From: Mesorhizobium muleiense
Lineage (GTDB): Bacteria; Pseudomonadota; Alphaproteobacteria; Rhizobiales; Rhizobiaceae
DNA: 64,000 bases
NCBI RefSeq assembly: GCF_900099905.1
Contig: NZ_FNEE01000001.1
Location: forward strand, 421,091 to 485,090
Reading direction: 5' to 3'
Shown: piece after piece, positions 46,072 to 55,267 of the stretch
Numbering within the stretch: position 1 is the stretch's first letter
Layout: the number at the start of each line of letters is the position of its first letter
Translations under genes and position numbers: made by a program
The notes under the pieces: model-generated
What the model was told of the DNA's origin: nothing
What the model saw: the letters and a program-made list of their open reading frames with translations, nothing else
Databases searched by the model: none

Positions 46072-46908
46072 ATGGCTTTCAGGACGATACTTGCCGTTAC
46101 GGGACCGCACGAGGGAGACGGTGATCTCAAGCCTGCCGCCGACCTGTGCAACGAGATCGGCGCCCATCTTGCTGTTCTGGTCGTTGCCGTAGCTGCGCCG
46201 CCACCAGTCGGGGAGTATGCCGCGGTCGTTTCAGAGGCCTGGCTCGACGAGCGTCGGGCCGTCGAGGATCTGTTGAAGAAGCGGACTGCTGACCTGTCGG
46301 CTTTTCTCGCCGGCAGCGTGCTTTCGGCCGATGTCTCCAGCGAATATCCGGAAGCCGGCTGGGCCGACGACACCATCGGCCGCCGTGCCCGCTATGCCGA
46401 CATTACGGTCATTGGACCGGAGCTGCTCGCCAACGAAACGCTGAAAAGCAAAGCGATCGAAGGCGCATTGTTTTCTTCGGGCAAGCCCTTGCTTCTCATC
46501 CCCGCGGGGGCGCAGCCGACCCTTAAGCCGAAACGCGTGCTGATTGCATGGGACGCCCGTCTGGAGGCATCGCGTGCCGTCCGCGAATCCCTCGGCCTGC
46601 TGCCAGGCGCCGATGAGGTGCACCTCGTCATGGTCGATCCGGTGGAGGACGAGTACCGCCACGGGGCCGAACCCGGAGCCGACGCCGCCGCCTATCTCGC
46701 GCGGCATGGCGTGAATGTCACGGTCGACCGGCTGCCCAAACTGGACCATTCAGTCGTCGACGTGCTTCGGCGGCACGCGCTCGACATCGCCGCCGACCTG
46801 ATGGTGATGGGCGCTTACGGTCATTCCCGGTTGCGCGAGCGCATCTTCGGTGGCGTCACCGTCTCGATGCTTGAAGACCCGTCGATGCCGATCCTTATGG
46901 CGCGTTAG
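46072..46908 (+). CDS. Universal stress protein, tandem UspA type
   Basis: A 278-residue protein of two Usp domains. The first (about 1-140) is degenerate and lacks a clear ATP-binding loop. The second (about 150-278) has VLIAWDARLEASRAV and ends with LMVMGAYGHSRLRERIFGGV, followed by TVSMLEDPSMPILMAR, the ATP-binding Gx2GxnG(S/T)-like loop of UspA. The ATG at 46072 has GGGAG upstream. It is a cytoplasmic stress protein; the precise role is unknown. Confidence 0.88.
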   Translation: MAFRTILAVTGPHEGDGDLKPAADLCNEIGAHLAVLVVAVAAPPPVGEYAAVVSEAWLDERRAVEDLLKKRTADLSAFLAGSVLSADVSSEYPEAGWADDTIGRRARYADITVIGPELLANETLKSKAIEGALFSSGKPLLLIPAGAQPTLKPKRVLIAWDARLEASRAVRESLGLLPGADEVHLVMVDPVEDEYRHGAEPGADAAAYLARHGVNVTVDRLPKLDHSVVDVLRRHALDIAADLMVMGAYGHSRLRERIFGGVTVSMLEDPSMPILMAR

Positions 46909-47044
46909 CCGTCGGCGCCCGTCATTGGCATCTCTTTTAAGTCCCAAGGGACACTGTTGCCGCCCATCTAGCCGTCTCATCGGTATCGGCGGAGCCGCGA
47001 ATCTGTGGTAAGCCGCCGCTCAACCAACCAAAGGACGACACCCT

Positions 47045-47275
47045 GTGAGCGAACCGACCGTGGCCGAGGCGACCGAAAGTATCTATGCATCGCTGCGGGC
47101 GGACAATGCCGACATCGACGCGCATATCGCGACGCTTAAGGCGGCGATGACACGAGAAGGGATAAAACAGGCGGTGTTCGATCCGACCAGGCTGGCGCAG
47201 AACAACCGTTCGGGCCGCAAGCTGATGCAGGCTTATTTTCGGCAGCGCGGCGTGAGCGTGAGGTTTTCGGCCTAG
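47045..47275 (+). CDS. Small conserved-looking hypothetical protein (76 aa)
   Basis: A 76-residue, soluble, mostly helical protein starting with GTG (AAGGACG upstream). The sequence SIYASLRADNADIDAHIATL followed by KQAVFDPTRLAQNNRSGRKL looks like a genuine protein with a basic C-terminal end (AYFRQRGVSVRFSA). I do not recognise a named domain. It stands alone after the universal stress protein gene. Confidence 0.55.
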   Translation: MSEPTVAEATESIYASLRADNADIDAHIATLKAAMTREGIKQAVFDPTRLAQNNRSGRKLMQAYFRQRGVSVRFSA

Positions 47276-47440
47276 TAGGGCGCAGCCTGAGGCGCCACGG
47301 CCCGCCGGCAGCCATTGTGGTCCAGGATCCGCCGGGGAGTTCAGGCAAGTCCGCTTTTGGCTTCTGTAGGCCGACATGCGGCTTCCGGCCCCGCCGCCGT
47401 CAAAGTTCCTAGGAAATCGGCCGACAAATGGTCAATTCAA

Positions 47441-48565
47441 TCACCTGCGCCGGCTGCCGAGCACATCGGCGACCGACTCGCCGCTTCTGGCCTTCGGATT
47501 TGACCGGCTATCGCATGAATCTGCTGCTTTGAGCGCTTCGGCGCGGTAAGCCTTGTCTAACGCTCCGATCCGTCGAACCGACGCGAAGAACCGTGGATAG
47601 TCGCCCGAACACAAATCGAACAAGCGGAGAAACGTCGCCACCTGATCGCCGTAGACGGAAGTCGCGGCGAGCTTCGCGTTGTTAATCGGAGAATCGAACC
47701 AGACATCGTATCCCTGGTATCCACGCCAGCGACTGTCGCGCATCTCTCGGTAGCGCATCCGCAGCCGTTCGATCGCGGCCATCTTCGCGGCCCGCTTCTG
47801 CTCAGAGGTAGCGATGCCGTCATAGACATGGCTTAGCTCGTCCCGGGTCTGCGACACCAGCGCAAGAAATTGAGCTCTGCGCCTCCGGTCGGCTTTGTAA
47901 CGGCGCAACTCGCCGGTATCACCAGCCGCGCGCAGCCATTTTCTCACGCCGGTTGTTTCGACGGCGACAGCGAATGCCTCGTTGAATGCGGAATCGTCCT
48001 TCACATAGACGCGTTGGTGGGCCAGCTCATGGAAAACTAGCCCCGCAAGATACGCTTCATCTTGGCTGAGCATCGTACTTAGCAGCGGGTCACTTGACCA
48101 GCCAAGCGTGGAATATGCAGTGATGCCCGTCACATAGACGTCCAGGCCCTGTCTCTGAAGTTCGGCAGCGGTTTCAATCGCAGACCTTTTGGAGAAGTAT
48201 CCTCGGTACGGAACGCATCCGAACACCGGAAAGCACCATGTTCGTGGCGTCAGCGAGAATTCCGGCGCGGCGAAGACGGCCCATGTCACCGCGTCCCGAC
48301 CAACGTTAACATAGCTGCGGTAGCTATTGTTGTCCGGCAGCGCTAGTTCATCTATCGCAAACTGTCGGATGGCGCTCGCCGATTCCATTCGAGCGCGTAG
48401 TGTCCCAGGGATCGAAGGATCGTCGATCAGCTCTTCGACATCCTGGCGCGCCGCCATGATCTCCACGTGACCCTTCAAGGATTGTGCATAGTAGGAAATG
48501 CTGGTGCAACCGGCCACGCCGGACATCACGATCGTCGCAGCAACCGAACGAAAAAATGCACGCAT
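47441..48565 (-). CDS. Lipoprotein zinc aminopeptidase (PF10023-like)
   Basis: A 374-residue putative metallopeptidase. The N-terminus is a lipoprotein signal (MRAFFRSVAATIVMSGVAGC, lipidated C20). The zinc motif HELAH lies at 179-183 and a downstream E196 in NEAFA is the likely third ligand. YYAQSLKGHVEIMAARQDVE at the mature N-terminus matches the Aminopep (PF10023) family. The ATG at 48565 is chosen because it gives a clean signal peptide, though one at 48583 is possible. It stands at the edge of an accessory-looking region, and codon use seems less GC-rich than in flanking core genes. Confidence 0.82.
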   Translation of the reverse strand: MRAFFRSVAATIVMSGVAGCTSISYYAQSLKGHVEIMAARQDVEELIDDPSIPGTLRARMESASAIRQFAIDELALPDNNSYRSYVNVGRDAVTWAVFAAPEFSLTPRTWCFPVFGCVPYRGYFSKRSAIETAAELQRQGLDVYVTGITAYSTLGWSSDPLLSTMLSQDEAYLAGLVFHELAHQRVYVKDDSAFNEAFAVAVETTGVRKWLRAAGDTGELRRYKADRRRRAQFLALVSQTRDELSHVYDGIATSEQKRAAKMAAIERLRMRYREMRDSRWRGYQGYDVWFDSPINNAKLAATSVYGDQVATFLRLFDLCSGDYPRFFASVRRIGALDKAYRAEALKAADSCDSRSNPKARSGESVADVLGSRRR

Positions 48566-49137
48566 CACGGTTGCCCACGGCATTTGCTCACACGTCCGGA
48601 TAGGGCAAACGTCGCAACTACGCCCGGTCCCAAACAGTGGCTCCAATTCGGTTGATATCCTGGGATGAGGTTTAGGTTAGACGTTCGTCTTCGGCAAGAT
48701 TGTCACAATGTGATCATTCGCTGCCAAATTGCCGAATGTCCGCTATAAGCCGGACACGGCGGCATGCGAACTATCCGCCTAGGAGGTCTTTTTCTCCCGG
48801 AGCTTCCGGTCGCATCCGGCCCACCGCTGCTGGTCCGCAATGCGCCGATGTCAGCCGTAGAGATGAACTTGTCTCTGCCTGGAAGCAGACATCGCCGGCG
48901 ACGGCACCGGAGGTCACGGTTGCGCCAGCAGCGGACATATGCTCTGGACGCAGCGAAAGTCGCAATCCGGACCCCTTGCGGACCTACGGAAAGCTGCTCC
49001 GAGAGCGGAGGCGTCGAGTCATGATCGCGCGTCCCGGCTCGCCAAGCACGTGAAGTCGATCGAGCGGGTCGGCGGCATCGAGTCCTGGAACCTCCAGACC
49101 ATAAACAAGGCTTTCGGACCGCCTCGAGCGCTTCTGA
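48566..49137. other. Non-coding stretch upstream of the ISL3-type relic
   Basis: About 570 bases with promoter space for the aminopeptidase gene. Open frames here give unrelated, low-quality products. I cannot assign any gene. Confidence 0.35.
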
Positions 49138-49218
49138 AGCCAGCAGATCCGCTACCGCCGAATGTATGGGCGCGGGAAGATCGACCTGCTTCAGGCCCGG
49201 CTGATAGGTGCCTTCTGA
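49138..49218 (+). pseudogene. ISL3-family transposase relic (C-terminal end)
   Basis: Twenty-six codons ending in TGA read SQQIRYRRMYGRGKIDLLQA followed by RLIGAF, close to the conserved tail of ISL3-type transposases (usually KRQMYGRxKLDLLxAR). No upstream transposase sequence remains in frame. About 15-30 bases downstream, GCACCACAATTGCGTCAGA may be a decayed element end. It marks an old insertion. Confidence 0.55.
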
Positions 49219-49593
49219 TGGCAAACTGCACCACAATTGCGTCAGATCCAACATTGCAGGCGATCTCACACCTCCAGATGCGCCTGCCCGAAGGCACCTC
49301 GTGGCGCAGGAGGCCAGCGTCAAACCCACAATGCCGATTGAAGCGCTTAAACGTGGGAGATGCGTCGGAGTGATCTCCAATGCGACTGACTTAGGCGACA
49401 ATGAGGTCGTGTCGATCAGGAATCGCTCAAGCCGGGTGCGGATTTCTTCTAGCCAAGCTGCTTGGGCGGTACCTTGTTGAGGGCGATCTTCCGCCTACAT
49501 GCTGTCAGAAAAGACCTCCCACACTAGGACAGAAGGCGCCCGTCCATCCTCCGCCTCAGGCGGAGCAGGTCATCGCAACCGTAGGAGAGACCG
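49219..49593. other. Non-coding stretch between the ISL3-type relic and the SRPBCC gene
   Basis: Apart from a possible decayed insertion-sequence end near 49230-49260 I see no supported gene. Several short frames exist but none resembles a family. Confidence 0.35.
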
Positions 49594-50041
49594 ATGCAAG
49601 AGTCGCTCGTCGTCCGCCGCGAGACGCACATCCCGGCGCCGCCCGCCGCGGTGTTCGCCCTCCTGACCGATCCGGAGAAGATCCTGCGCTGGATGGGAAC
49701 GGAGGCTGAGGTCGAGCCGCAGCCTGGCGGGCTCTATCTCGTCAATGTCACTGGGGCTCGCTGCGCTCGCGGCTCCTATCCTCGAGGTGGTGCCGGTGCA
49801 CCGCCTGGCCTACAGCTTTGGCTGGGACGGCAGCGAGGTGGTGCCGCCGGGGTCTAGCCTGATCGAGGTCGACCTGATCGAGCAGCCGGACGGAACGCTG
49901 CTGCGCCTGACCCACACCGGCCTGCCTAACGCCGAGCAATGCGCCGGCCATGCGGAAGGCTGGGCCCATTACCTCGGCCGGCTGGCCGAGGTTGCGGCCG
50001 GGCGTGAACCGGGGCCGGACCCCTGGCATGGCAGGGACTGA
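49594..50041 (+). pseudogene. SRPBCC/AHSA1-type protein gene with a single-base frameshift
   Basis: The N-terminal part from ATG 49594 (GGAGAG upstream) reads RRETHIPAPPAAVFALLTDP and LRWMGTEAEVEPQPGGLY, a typical AHSA1/START-like fold. Near 49775-49785 the frame changes. The rest continues in another frame as LEVVPVHRLAYSFGWDGSEV and LLRLTHTGLPNAEQCAGHAE, ending at 50041. One extra C in GGCTCCTATCCTCGAG accounts for it. Repaired, the protein would have about 148 residues. It may be a pseudogene or a sequence error. Confidence 0.65.
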
Positions 50042-50309
50042 CCCTTTCCGCTCGTCGCTCGCAGGGGTGTCGAAGGCTGCCTCATCGAGGATTGGACCGT
50101 GAGTCTGGAGGATGGCGTCTATGTAAAGGAGTAGTTGTGCCGGCGGCAGCCCATGGCCTCGCCCTGAATGTCACCTCTCCCTTAAGTACGCCCTTAACGA
50201 CGTCCCGTCCGGTCCCGTTGAGGGCGTCCTCACGTGACAACATGACAGGCAGAAGCGTCATCCCGCGGCGCGGATGACAGGCTAGTGGCCGCGGTGGCAT
50301 AATCGCGGC
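50042..50309. other. Intergenic region before the cyclase gene
   Basis: About 270 bases; no gene recognised. The reading frames present are short and do not match a family. Confidence 0.3.
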
Positions 50310-51368
50310 ATGGATCTGCCCGCGCCCCTCGCCTGGTTGTTGGACGAGGCCGGCTCTTCGCCCGGCTCTGACTGGTTCCTGGCCGAGCTCGGCGGCCGGC
50401 TGCTGGCCGACGGCCTGCCGTTGGCCGGGGGCGCTCTGACGGTCGCGGTGCCGCATCCGATCATCGCCCGCCGCACCTGGCTGTGGCAGGCGGAGACCGG
50501 GGCGGTGATCGAGGCGCTGGGCTTCGCCGGCGGCCCGCTCAACCAAGCCGGGCGCGACTGGCTGGCCGAGCTTGGCCCTGTGCAGGAGGACACGATCGGC
50601 CCGGAGCCGGACAGTCCGGTGCTGGGCTGGGCAGGGACCCGGCCATTCGGCCCCGCCGAGGCCGGCCGGCTGCGCCAGGCCGCGCGCTTCGCCGCAGCGC
50701 CCTTAGCCGCCCTGACCGCGCGGGCGGCGCTGGCAGCGCTGCTCGAGGCCTATCTTGGCAGGCGCAGTGCCGCCCGGGTGCAGGCCGGCGCGCTGCGCCG
50801 CGGCACCGGGGAGACCATCCGCGCCGCGCTGCTCTGTGCCGATCTGCGTGACTTCACCGCCCTGTCCGAGGCGACGGAGCCTGCAGCGATGATCACCGCC
50901 CTCGACGCTTGGTTCGACCGCGTCGCCGGGGCGGTGCATGCTTTCGGGGGCGAGGTGCTGAAGTTCATCGGCGACGGTGTGCTGGCGATTTTCCCGGTCA
51001 CGGGCGCCCCGGCCGAGGCCTGCGAGGCGGCGCTGCGGGCTGTTGTCGCCGCCCGCGCCGGCATGGCCCATCTCGATGCGGTGCGGCAGACGGAGGGGCT
51101 GCCGCCGCTGCCCTTCGGCGCGGCACTGCATCTCGGTGAGATGCTGTGGGGCAATATCGGCGCGGCCGACCGGCTGGACTTCACTGCCATCGGCCCTGCG
51201 GTCAACCTGGTCAGCCGGCTCGAAGGGCTATGCAGGCCCCTTGGTCGCAGCGTGCTCATCTCGGGCGCGGTCGCGGCGGAGACGACAACGGCTTTGATCC
51301 CTTTGGGCGAGCACTTATTGCGCGGTATCGCTGATCCCTGCGCGGTCTTCACCCTGCCGGAGGATTGA
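50310..51368 (+). CDS. Class III adenylate/guanylate cyclase-domain protein
   Basis: A 352-residue soluble protein. Residues about 1-150 form an uncharacterised Ala/Leu-rich sensor-like region, and residues about 165-352 a class III cyclase domain. The metal-binding aspartates are D178 (LLCADLRDFT) and D222 (KFIGDGVLAIFP). K218 and the later LDFTAIG Asp fit ATP specificity, and the transition-state Asn/Arg are in VNLVSRLEG. All catalytic residues seem present. The ATG at 50310 lacks a strong ribosome binding site. The gene is visibly richer in G and C than neighbouring genes, suggesting acquisition from a very GC-rich source. Confidence 0.85.
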   Translation: MDLPAPLAWLLDEAGSSPGSDWFLAELGGRLLADGLPLAGGALTVAVPHPIIARRTWLWQAETGAVIEALGFAGGPLNQAGRDWLAELGPVQEDTIGPEPDSPVLGWAGTRPFGPAEAGRLRQAARFAAAPLAALTARAALAALLEAYLGRRSAARVQAGALRRGTGETIRAALLCADLRDFTALSEATEPAAMITALDAWFDRVAGAVHAFGGEVLKFIGDGVLAIFPVTGAPAEACEAALRAVVAARAGMAHLDAVRQTEGLPPLPFGAALHLGEMLWGNIGAADRLDFTAIGPAVNLVSRLEGLCRPLGRSVLISGAVAAETTTALIPLGEHLLRGIADPCAVFTLPED

Positions 51369-51882
51369 GCCCCGCGGGCCGGGGTCCGGGCAAGGGTACC
51401 AGATGCGTGACTAATACAAGCGGGAGCCGGTACGTCTGTGCAGGCAATCGGCTTTGCAGCCACGAGCGGCGACGGACTGAGCTGATCATGTCGCCTCATG
51501 TGCTCCGGCCAATAGCAGCGCGTAGGTTGCCTTTTCAAGCTTCCTTACCGCTCGCTCAGATTTGTCTATCTGACAACAAACGTCAACTGTCATACATTCC
51601 GGACGTTCGCTGCGATGCCACGAACGTCCGCAGGGGGTCACGTCACGGCGTTACTCGCACCGACGTGAAGGTCAGCTATTGAAGATCCGAGGGCCAAAGC
51701 TGCCAGTCCGTTTCCGGCCCCAAAATGACCATGAACGCCGAAGTTTGATGGAAAACGGAACGTCCGCTGTTGCCACCCTTCAGCAAATTTCCACCACATC
51801 CCAGAACTAACGATCGCTTCATCGGGATTGGCTGATAGCTTCGGCACGTCTTGGCATGACATGACTGCGGGAGGATGCCCCC
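51369..51882. other. Non-coding stretch before an unrecognised membrane protein gene
   Basis: About 510 bases without a supported gene. A 10-bp inverted repeat at 51600-51630 is the only structure found. Base composition drops to more AT-rich values in the middle, as expected for regulatory DNA. Confidence 0.35.
51600..51630. repeat. Perfect 10-bp inverted repeat
   Basis: CGGACGTTCG and CGAACGTCCG are separated by 11 bases, making a stable hairpin about 250 bases before the membrane protein gene. It could be an operator or the end of a transcript; no T-run follows. Confidence 0.45.
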
Positions 51883-52977
51883 TTGAGAATGAGATATCTG
51901 CTAGCAGCCTCACTCGTTGTGGCGATCGTCCTGACGCTCAGATGGGAATGGCTGGAGCCCCATCACTTCGAAGATGAGGTCATGCGAGCCGCGCTGGCGG
52001 AGGAAGTTCGCCGGGACGACACCCGTTGCCCGCTCAGCAGTAAAGCTGTGGAGCAGGCTCGGCCATGGGTTCTTGCAGCCTGCGCGGCAGGCGGGCTCGG
52101 CTGGCATGAGGCAGCGGCGAAATATGGCGACGATGCAGCCAGAGTGTTCCTCGTCTATGGCGAGGATGCGGATTTCGTGGAGGTTTTCGACCGTCTCGGC
52201 CATCCGGTCGTGCCGGTGATTGCTTACTTCGTGAAGAATGGATCGTCGCAGTACTTGTTGCAGGAAACCATCGGTCAGGGCCTCTCGAGCCTGTGGGACG
52301 ACCGGCAGGTGGGATTCGGCCTCGCCGAGATTTCGCCGGAGCAATATGGGCTTATTGCCATTCGCGAGCTCAAGGATCGCGGGCATGAGATGCTGTCGGA
52401 GTTCGAGATCGTTGACGGAACAGCAGTCCGCAGACAGTTCACCCGCACGCTGCTTGGTGCGAAGAACATAGTCCTGGGCGGCGTTTCCGACCTGGAAGGG
52501 GTGATCACCCGCGGCGAGCGGCTTCCGACCTGGGACGAGATGGGTTGGGCGGCCTTCGATGCGGCAATCGTCGTCGGGGGCATGGGCGCAGCAGCCAAGG
52601 CATTGCGGGTTGCGAGGGCACCGGTGGCCGCAGCTGGTCGCGGAACTGTGCGGATCGCACATCTGAGGGCAGCAGGCAAAGGTGCGTTCCAATCGCTTTC
52701 CGCCGTCGGTACCGCAGCCGGTGTCGCCGCTGTCGTCGCACTTCCCTATGTGGCGATCACGCGACCTCACCTTCTGACAAACGCAGCCGGTTGGATAGCC
52801 GAACAAGCAGGTCTCCCGGCTTGGCTCGGCGCCTTTGCAGCCTACTTCATACTCTGTCTTGTCCTGGCTTCTCTGCTGAGGATGGTTCTGGCGCCGCTGG
52901 CCTGGACGCTGCGAACGCTGAGCAAGATCGTTGGACGACTCGCCGGTGCCGGCGGTGTCCGATCCGCGGCAGCCTAA
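51883..52977 (+). CDS. Unrecognised membrane protein (364 aa)
   Basis: A 364-residue protein I cannot assign to a family. It has an N-terminal membrane segment (MRYLLAASLVVAIVLTLRW) and a soluble, probably periplasmic, region of about 190 residues (FEDEVMRAALAEEVRRDDTR, later YLLQETIGQGLSSLWDD). A Gly/Ala-rich stretch (about 225-245) and two or three hydrophobic segments follow (around 275-292 and 312-340). The TTG at 51883 is eight bases after GGAGG; an ATG six bases later is possible. It lies alone in the accessory region beside tRNA-Pro. Confidence 0.65.
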   Translation: MRMRYLLAASLVVAIVLTLRWEWLEPHHFEDEVMRAALAEEVRRDDTRCPLSSKAVEQARPWVLAACAAGGLGWHEAAAKYGDDAARVFLVYGEDADFVEVFDRLGHPVVPVIAYFVKNGSSQYLLQETIGQGLSSLWDDRQVGFGLAEISPEQYGLIAIRELKDRGHEMLSEFEIVDGTAVRRQFTRTLLGAKNIVLGGVSDLEGVITRGERLPTWDEMGWAAFDAAIVVGGMGAAAKALRVARAPVAAAGRGTVRIAHLRAAGKGAFQSLSAVGTAAGVAAVVALPYVAITRPHLLTNAAGWIAEQAGLPAWLGAFAAYFILCLVLASLLRMVLAPLAWTLRTLSKIVGRLAGAGGVRSAAA

Positions 52978-53084
52978 GTCCCGCGCACAGCGCCAATGGC
53001 AGGTTACAAATGGTGGAATGTTAACGCTTCAGTCATTGAAGTCGCGATGTTGAATGCCTTCAGGTTTTAGGGGAGATTAAGCCG

Positions 53085-53219
53085 ATGATAAAAGCGGATA
53101 CTCCGTTCGCCCTTATGCTGGAGATGCACGCCGTGGTCTTAGGCGTTCCAGGGCTTATTCTGCTGGCATCAGCCGCAATCGTTGCATTGATACGCCCTTG
53201 GCGCTTTCGCCCCGAGTGA
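53085..53219 (+). CDS. Tiny membrane peptide (44 aa)
   Basis: A 44-residue frame starting MIKADTPFALMLEMHAVVLG with one hydrophobic segment (VVLGVPGLILLASAAIVALI) and a basic end (RPWRFRPE). GGGAG lies about ten bases before the ATG. The form is that of small inner-membrane peptides, but no family is known to me and expression is unproven. Confidence 0.4.
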   Translation: MIKADTPFALMLEMHAVVLGVPGLILLASAAIVALIRPWRFRPE

Positions 53220-53425
53220 AGTCATTCGAACAACTATCGCCGATTGAACACGTTTGGCGCGAAGCAGACATAGTTTAGATGGCGCGGCCTCAGATTCTGC
53301 AAAATCGCGAGTGGTTTGGTATGCGTCTGCCAGCTCCATCGAGCGGCCTAGATGCTTTTCCATTTTTTCTGTGGGGATATCTGTGGGGCAGGCAGAATTC
53401 GGGATGCCTAACCCATTGTTTTTTC

Positions 53426-53502
53426 TGGTCGGAGTGGCAGGATTTGAACCTGCGACCCCATCGTCCCGAACGATGTGCGCTACCAGGCTGCGCTACACTC
53501 CG
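53426..53502 (-). tRNA. tRNA-Pro (anticodon CGG)
   Basis: A 77-base cloverleaf on the minus strand. The acceptor arms CGGAGTG and CACTCCG pair, the anticodon stem is CATCG/CGATG with loop TTCGGGA, giving anticodon CGG. The T-arm reads GCAGGTTCAAATCCTGC. The discriminator is A and the CCA end is encoded. Its 3' end points towards the accessory region to its left. Confidence 0.97.
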
Positions 53503-53705
53503 CGACCAGACCGCGGGCTTATAGCCGCCGTACTTCGTTCCTGCAAGCACCAATGGCAGCGCTTCTGTCGCATTTGTTGCCGTTTCGCTCTAACGTCATA
53601 CAGGTTTCAGTTCCCTGCGGGATAAACACCGCTTAACGGCTCGTGTTATAGGCATGGCCACCTGCGTTGAAACCACTCTGAATCCAGCCGCTTGGAGTTG
53701 CTGTC

Positions 53706-55226
53706 TTGTCCCTGAAGATCGTTAGTGAAGCCCTTCCCAACACCTTCGAGTTTGAAACCTCGGCGCTGATCAAGGCGTCCGGCTTTCGTGAGTATGATGC
53801 GCGCTGGTGGTTCGGCCATCCGGGCTCTGCCGAGCCGCCGGAGCTCAACCTGGTCGGTGTCCAGGCGCTTGGCATGGGGCTCGGCACGCTGATCCGGCGC
53901 CTGGGCGCCGGACCGGATATCGTGACCGGGCATGATTTCCGTTCCTATTCGCTGGCGATCAAGCTGGCGCTGGTTTCCGGGCTGATGGCCGCCGGCGCGC
54001 GGGTTAGGGATATCGGGTTGGCGCTATCGCCGATGGCTTATTTCGCCCAGTTCGCGCTCGACACGCCGTCTGTCGCCATGGTTACCGCCTCGCATAACGA
54101 GAACGGCTGGAGCGGCGTCAAGATGGGGGCGGCGCGGCCCTTGACCTTCGGTCCGGAGGAAATGAGCGCATTGAAGGCGATCGTGCTTGCCGGCGACTTC
54201 GACCTGGTCGGCGGCGGCTCCTATGACTTCGTTGCGGATTTCCGCAAGATCTATCTCGACGACCTGACCCGCGACAAGCGCATAGCGAGAAAGCTCAAGG
54301 TGGTCGCCGCCTGCGGCAACGGCACTGCCGGCGCTTTTGCACCTGAAGCGCTGGAACGGATCGGCTGCGAGGTGATCCCGCTCGATGTCGAGCTCGATCA
54401 TAGGTTTCCGAATTACAACCCCAATCCCGAAGACATGAAGATGCTGCACGCGATCCGCGACAAGGTGCTGGAGACAGGAGCAGACGTCGGGCTTGGCTTC
54501 GACGGCGATGGCGACCGCTGCGGAGTGGTCGACAATGAGGGCAACGAAATCTTCGCCGACAAGGTCGGCGTCATGCTCGCGCGCGACATTGCGCGCCTGC
54601 ATCCAGGCTCGACCTTCGTCGTCGACGTCAAGTCGACCGGATTGTTCAATACCGACGCCGCGCTGCGCGCCGATGGCGCCGTGACCGATTACTGGAAGAC
54701 CGGCCACTCCTACATAAAACGGCGCGTCGCCGAGCTTGGCGCCATCGCCGGTTTCGAGAAATCCGGCCATTTCTTCTTCAACCCGCCGATCGGGCGCGGC
54801 TATGACGATGGTCTGATCACAGCCATCGCCATCTGCGAGATGCTGGATCGCAGCCCCAAAAGCAGCATGGCCGATCTCTATCGCGACCTGCCGCTGACCT
54901 TCGGCACGCCGACCATGTCGCCGCACTGCGCCGACGAGCTGAAATATGGCGTGGTCGAGCGGGTCGTTTCCGACTTTCAGGCCATGAAGCATGACGGCGC
55001 CATCTTCGCCGGGCAGAAGATCGCCGAGCTGATCACCGTCAATGGCGTTCGCGTCGTTGCCGAGGACGGCACCTGGGGCCTGGTGCGGGCGTCGTCGAAC
55101 AAGCCGGAGCTTGTCGTCGTGGTGGAGAGCCCGGTGTCGTCGGAGCGGCGCCGGCAGATGTTCGAAGCCGTCGATGCGGTACTGCGCCGCAGCCCCGAAG
55201 TCGGCGCCTACAACCAGACGTTCTAA
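53706..55226 (+). CDS. Phosphomannomutase/phosphoglucomutase
   Basis: A 506-residue phosphohexomutase interconverting hexose 1- and 6-phosphates for polysaccharide precursors. The phosphoserine is S129 in VTASHNENGW, the Mg loop is FDGDGDR (D266, D268, D270), the sugar loop reads GFEKSGHFFF, and the phosphate-binding domain lies in the C-terminal 100 residues (RASSNKPELVVVVES). It begins with TTG at 53706 with GGAG upstream, giving MSLKIVSEALPNTFEF. Whether it prefers mannose or glucose phosphates cannot be told. Confidence 0.93.
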   Translation: MSLKIVSEALPNTFEFETSALIKASGFREYDARWWFGHPGSAEPPELNLVGVQALGMGLGTLIRRLGAGPDIVTGHDFRSYSLAIKLALVSGLMAAGARVRDIGLALSPMAYFAQFALDTPSVAMVTASHNENGWSGVKMGAARPLTFGPEEMSALKAIVLAGDFDLVGGGSYDFVADFRKIYLDDLTRDKRIARKLKVVAACGNGTAGAFAPEALERIGCEVIPLDVELDHRFPNYNPNPEDMKMLHAIRDKVLETGADVGLGFDGDGDRCGVVDNEGNEIFADKVGVMLARDIARLHPGSTFVVDVKSTGLFNTDAALRADGAVTDYWKTGHSYIKRRVAELGAIAGFEKSGHFFFNPPIGRGYDDGLITAIAICEMLDRSPKSSMADLYRDLPLTFGTPTMSPHCADELKYGVVERVVSDFQAMKHDGAIFAGQKIAELITVNGVRVVAEDGTWGLVRASSNKPELVVVVESPVSSERRRQMFEAVDAVLRRSPEVGAYNQTF

Positions 55227-55267
55227 GTTCTCTGGCTAAGGTCTCTGGTCGGCGGCGCCGGTGAGCC

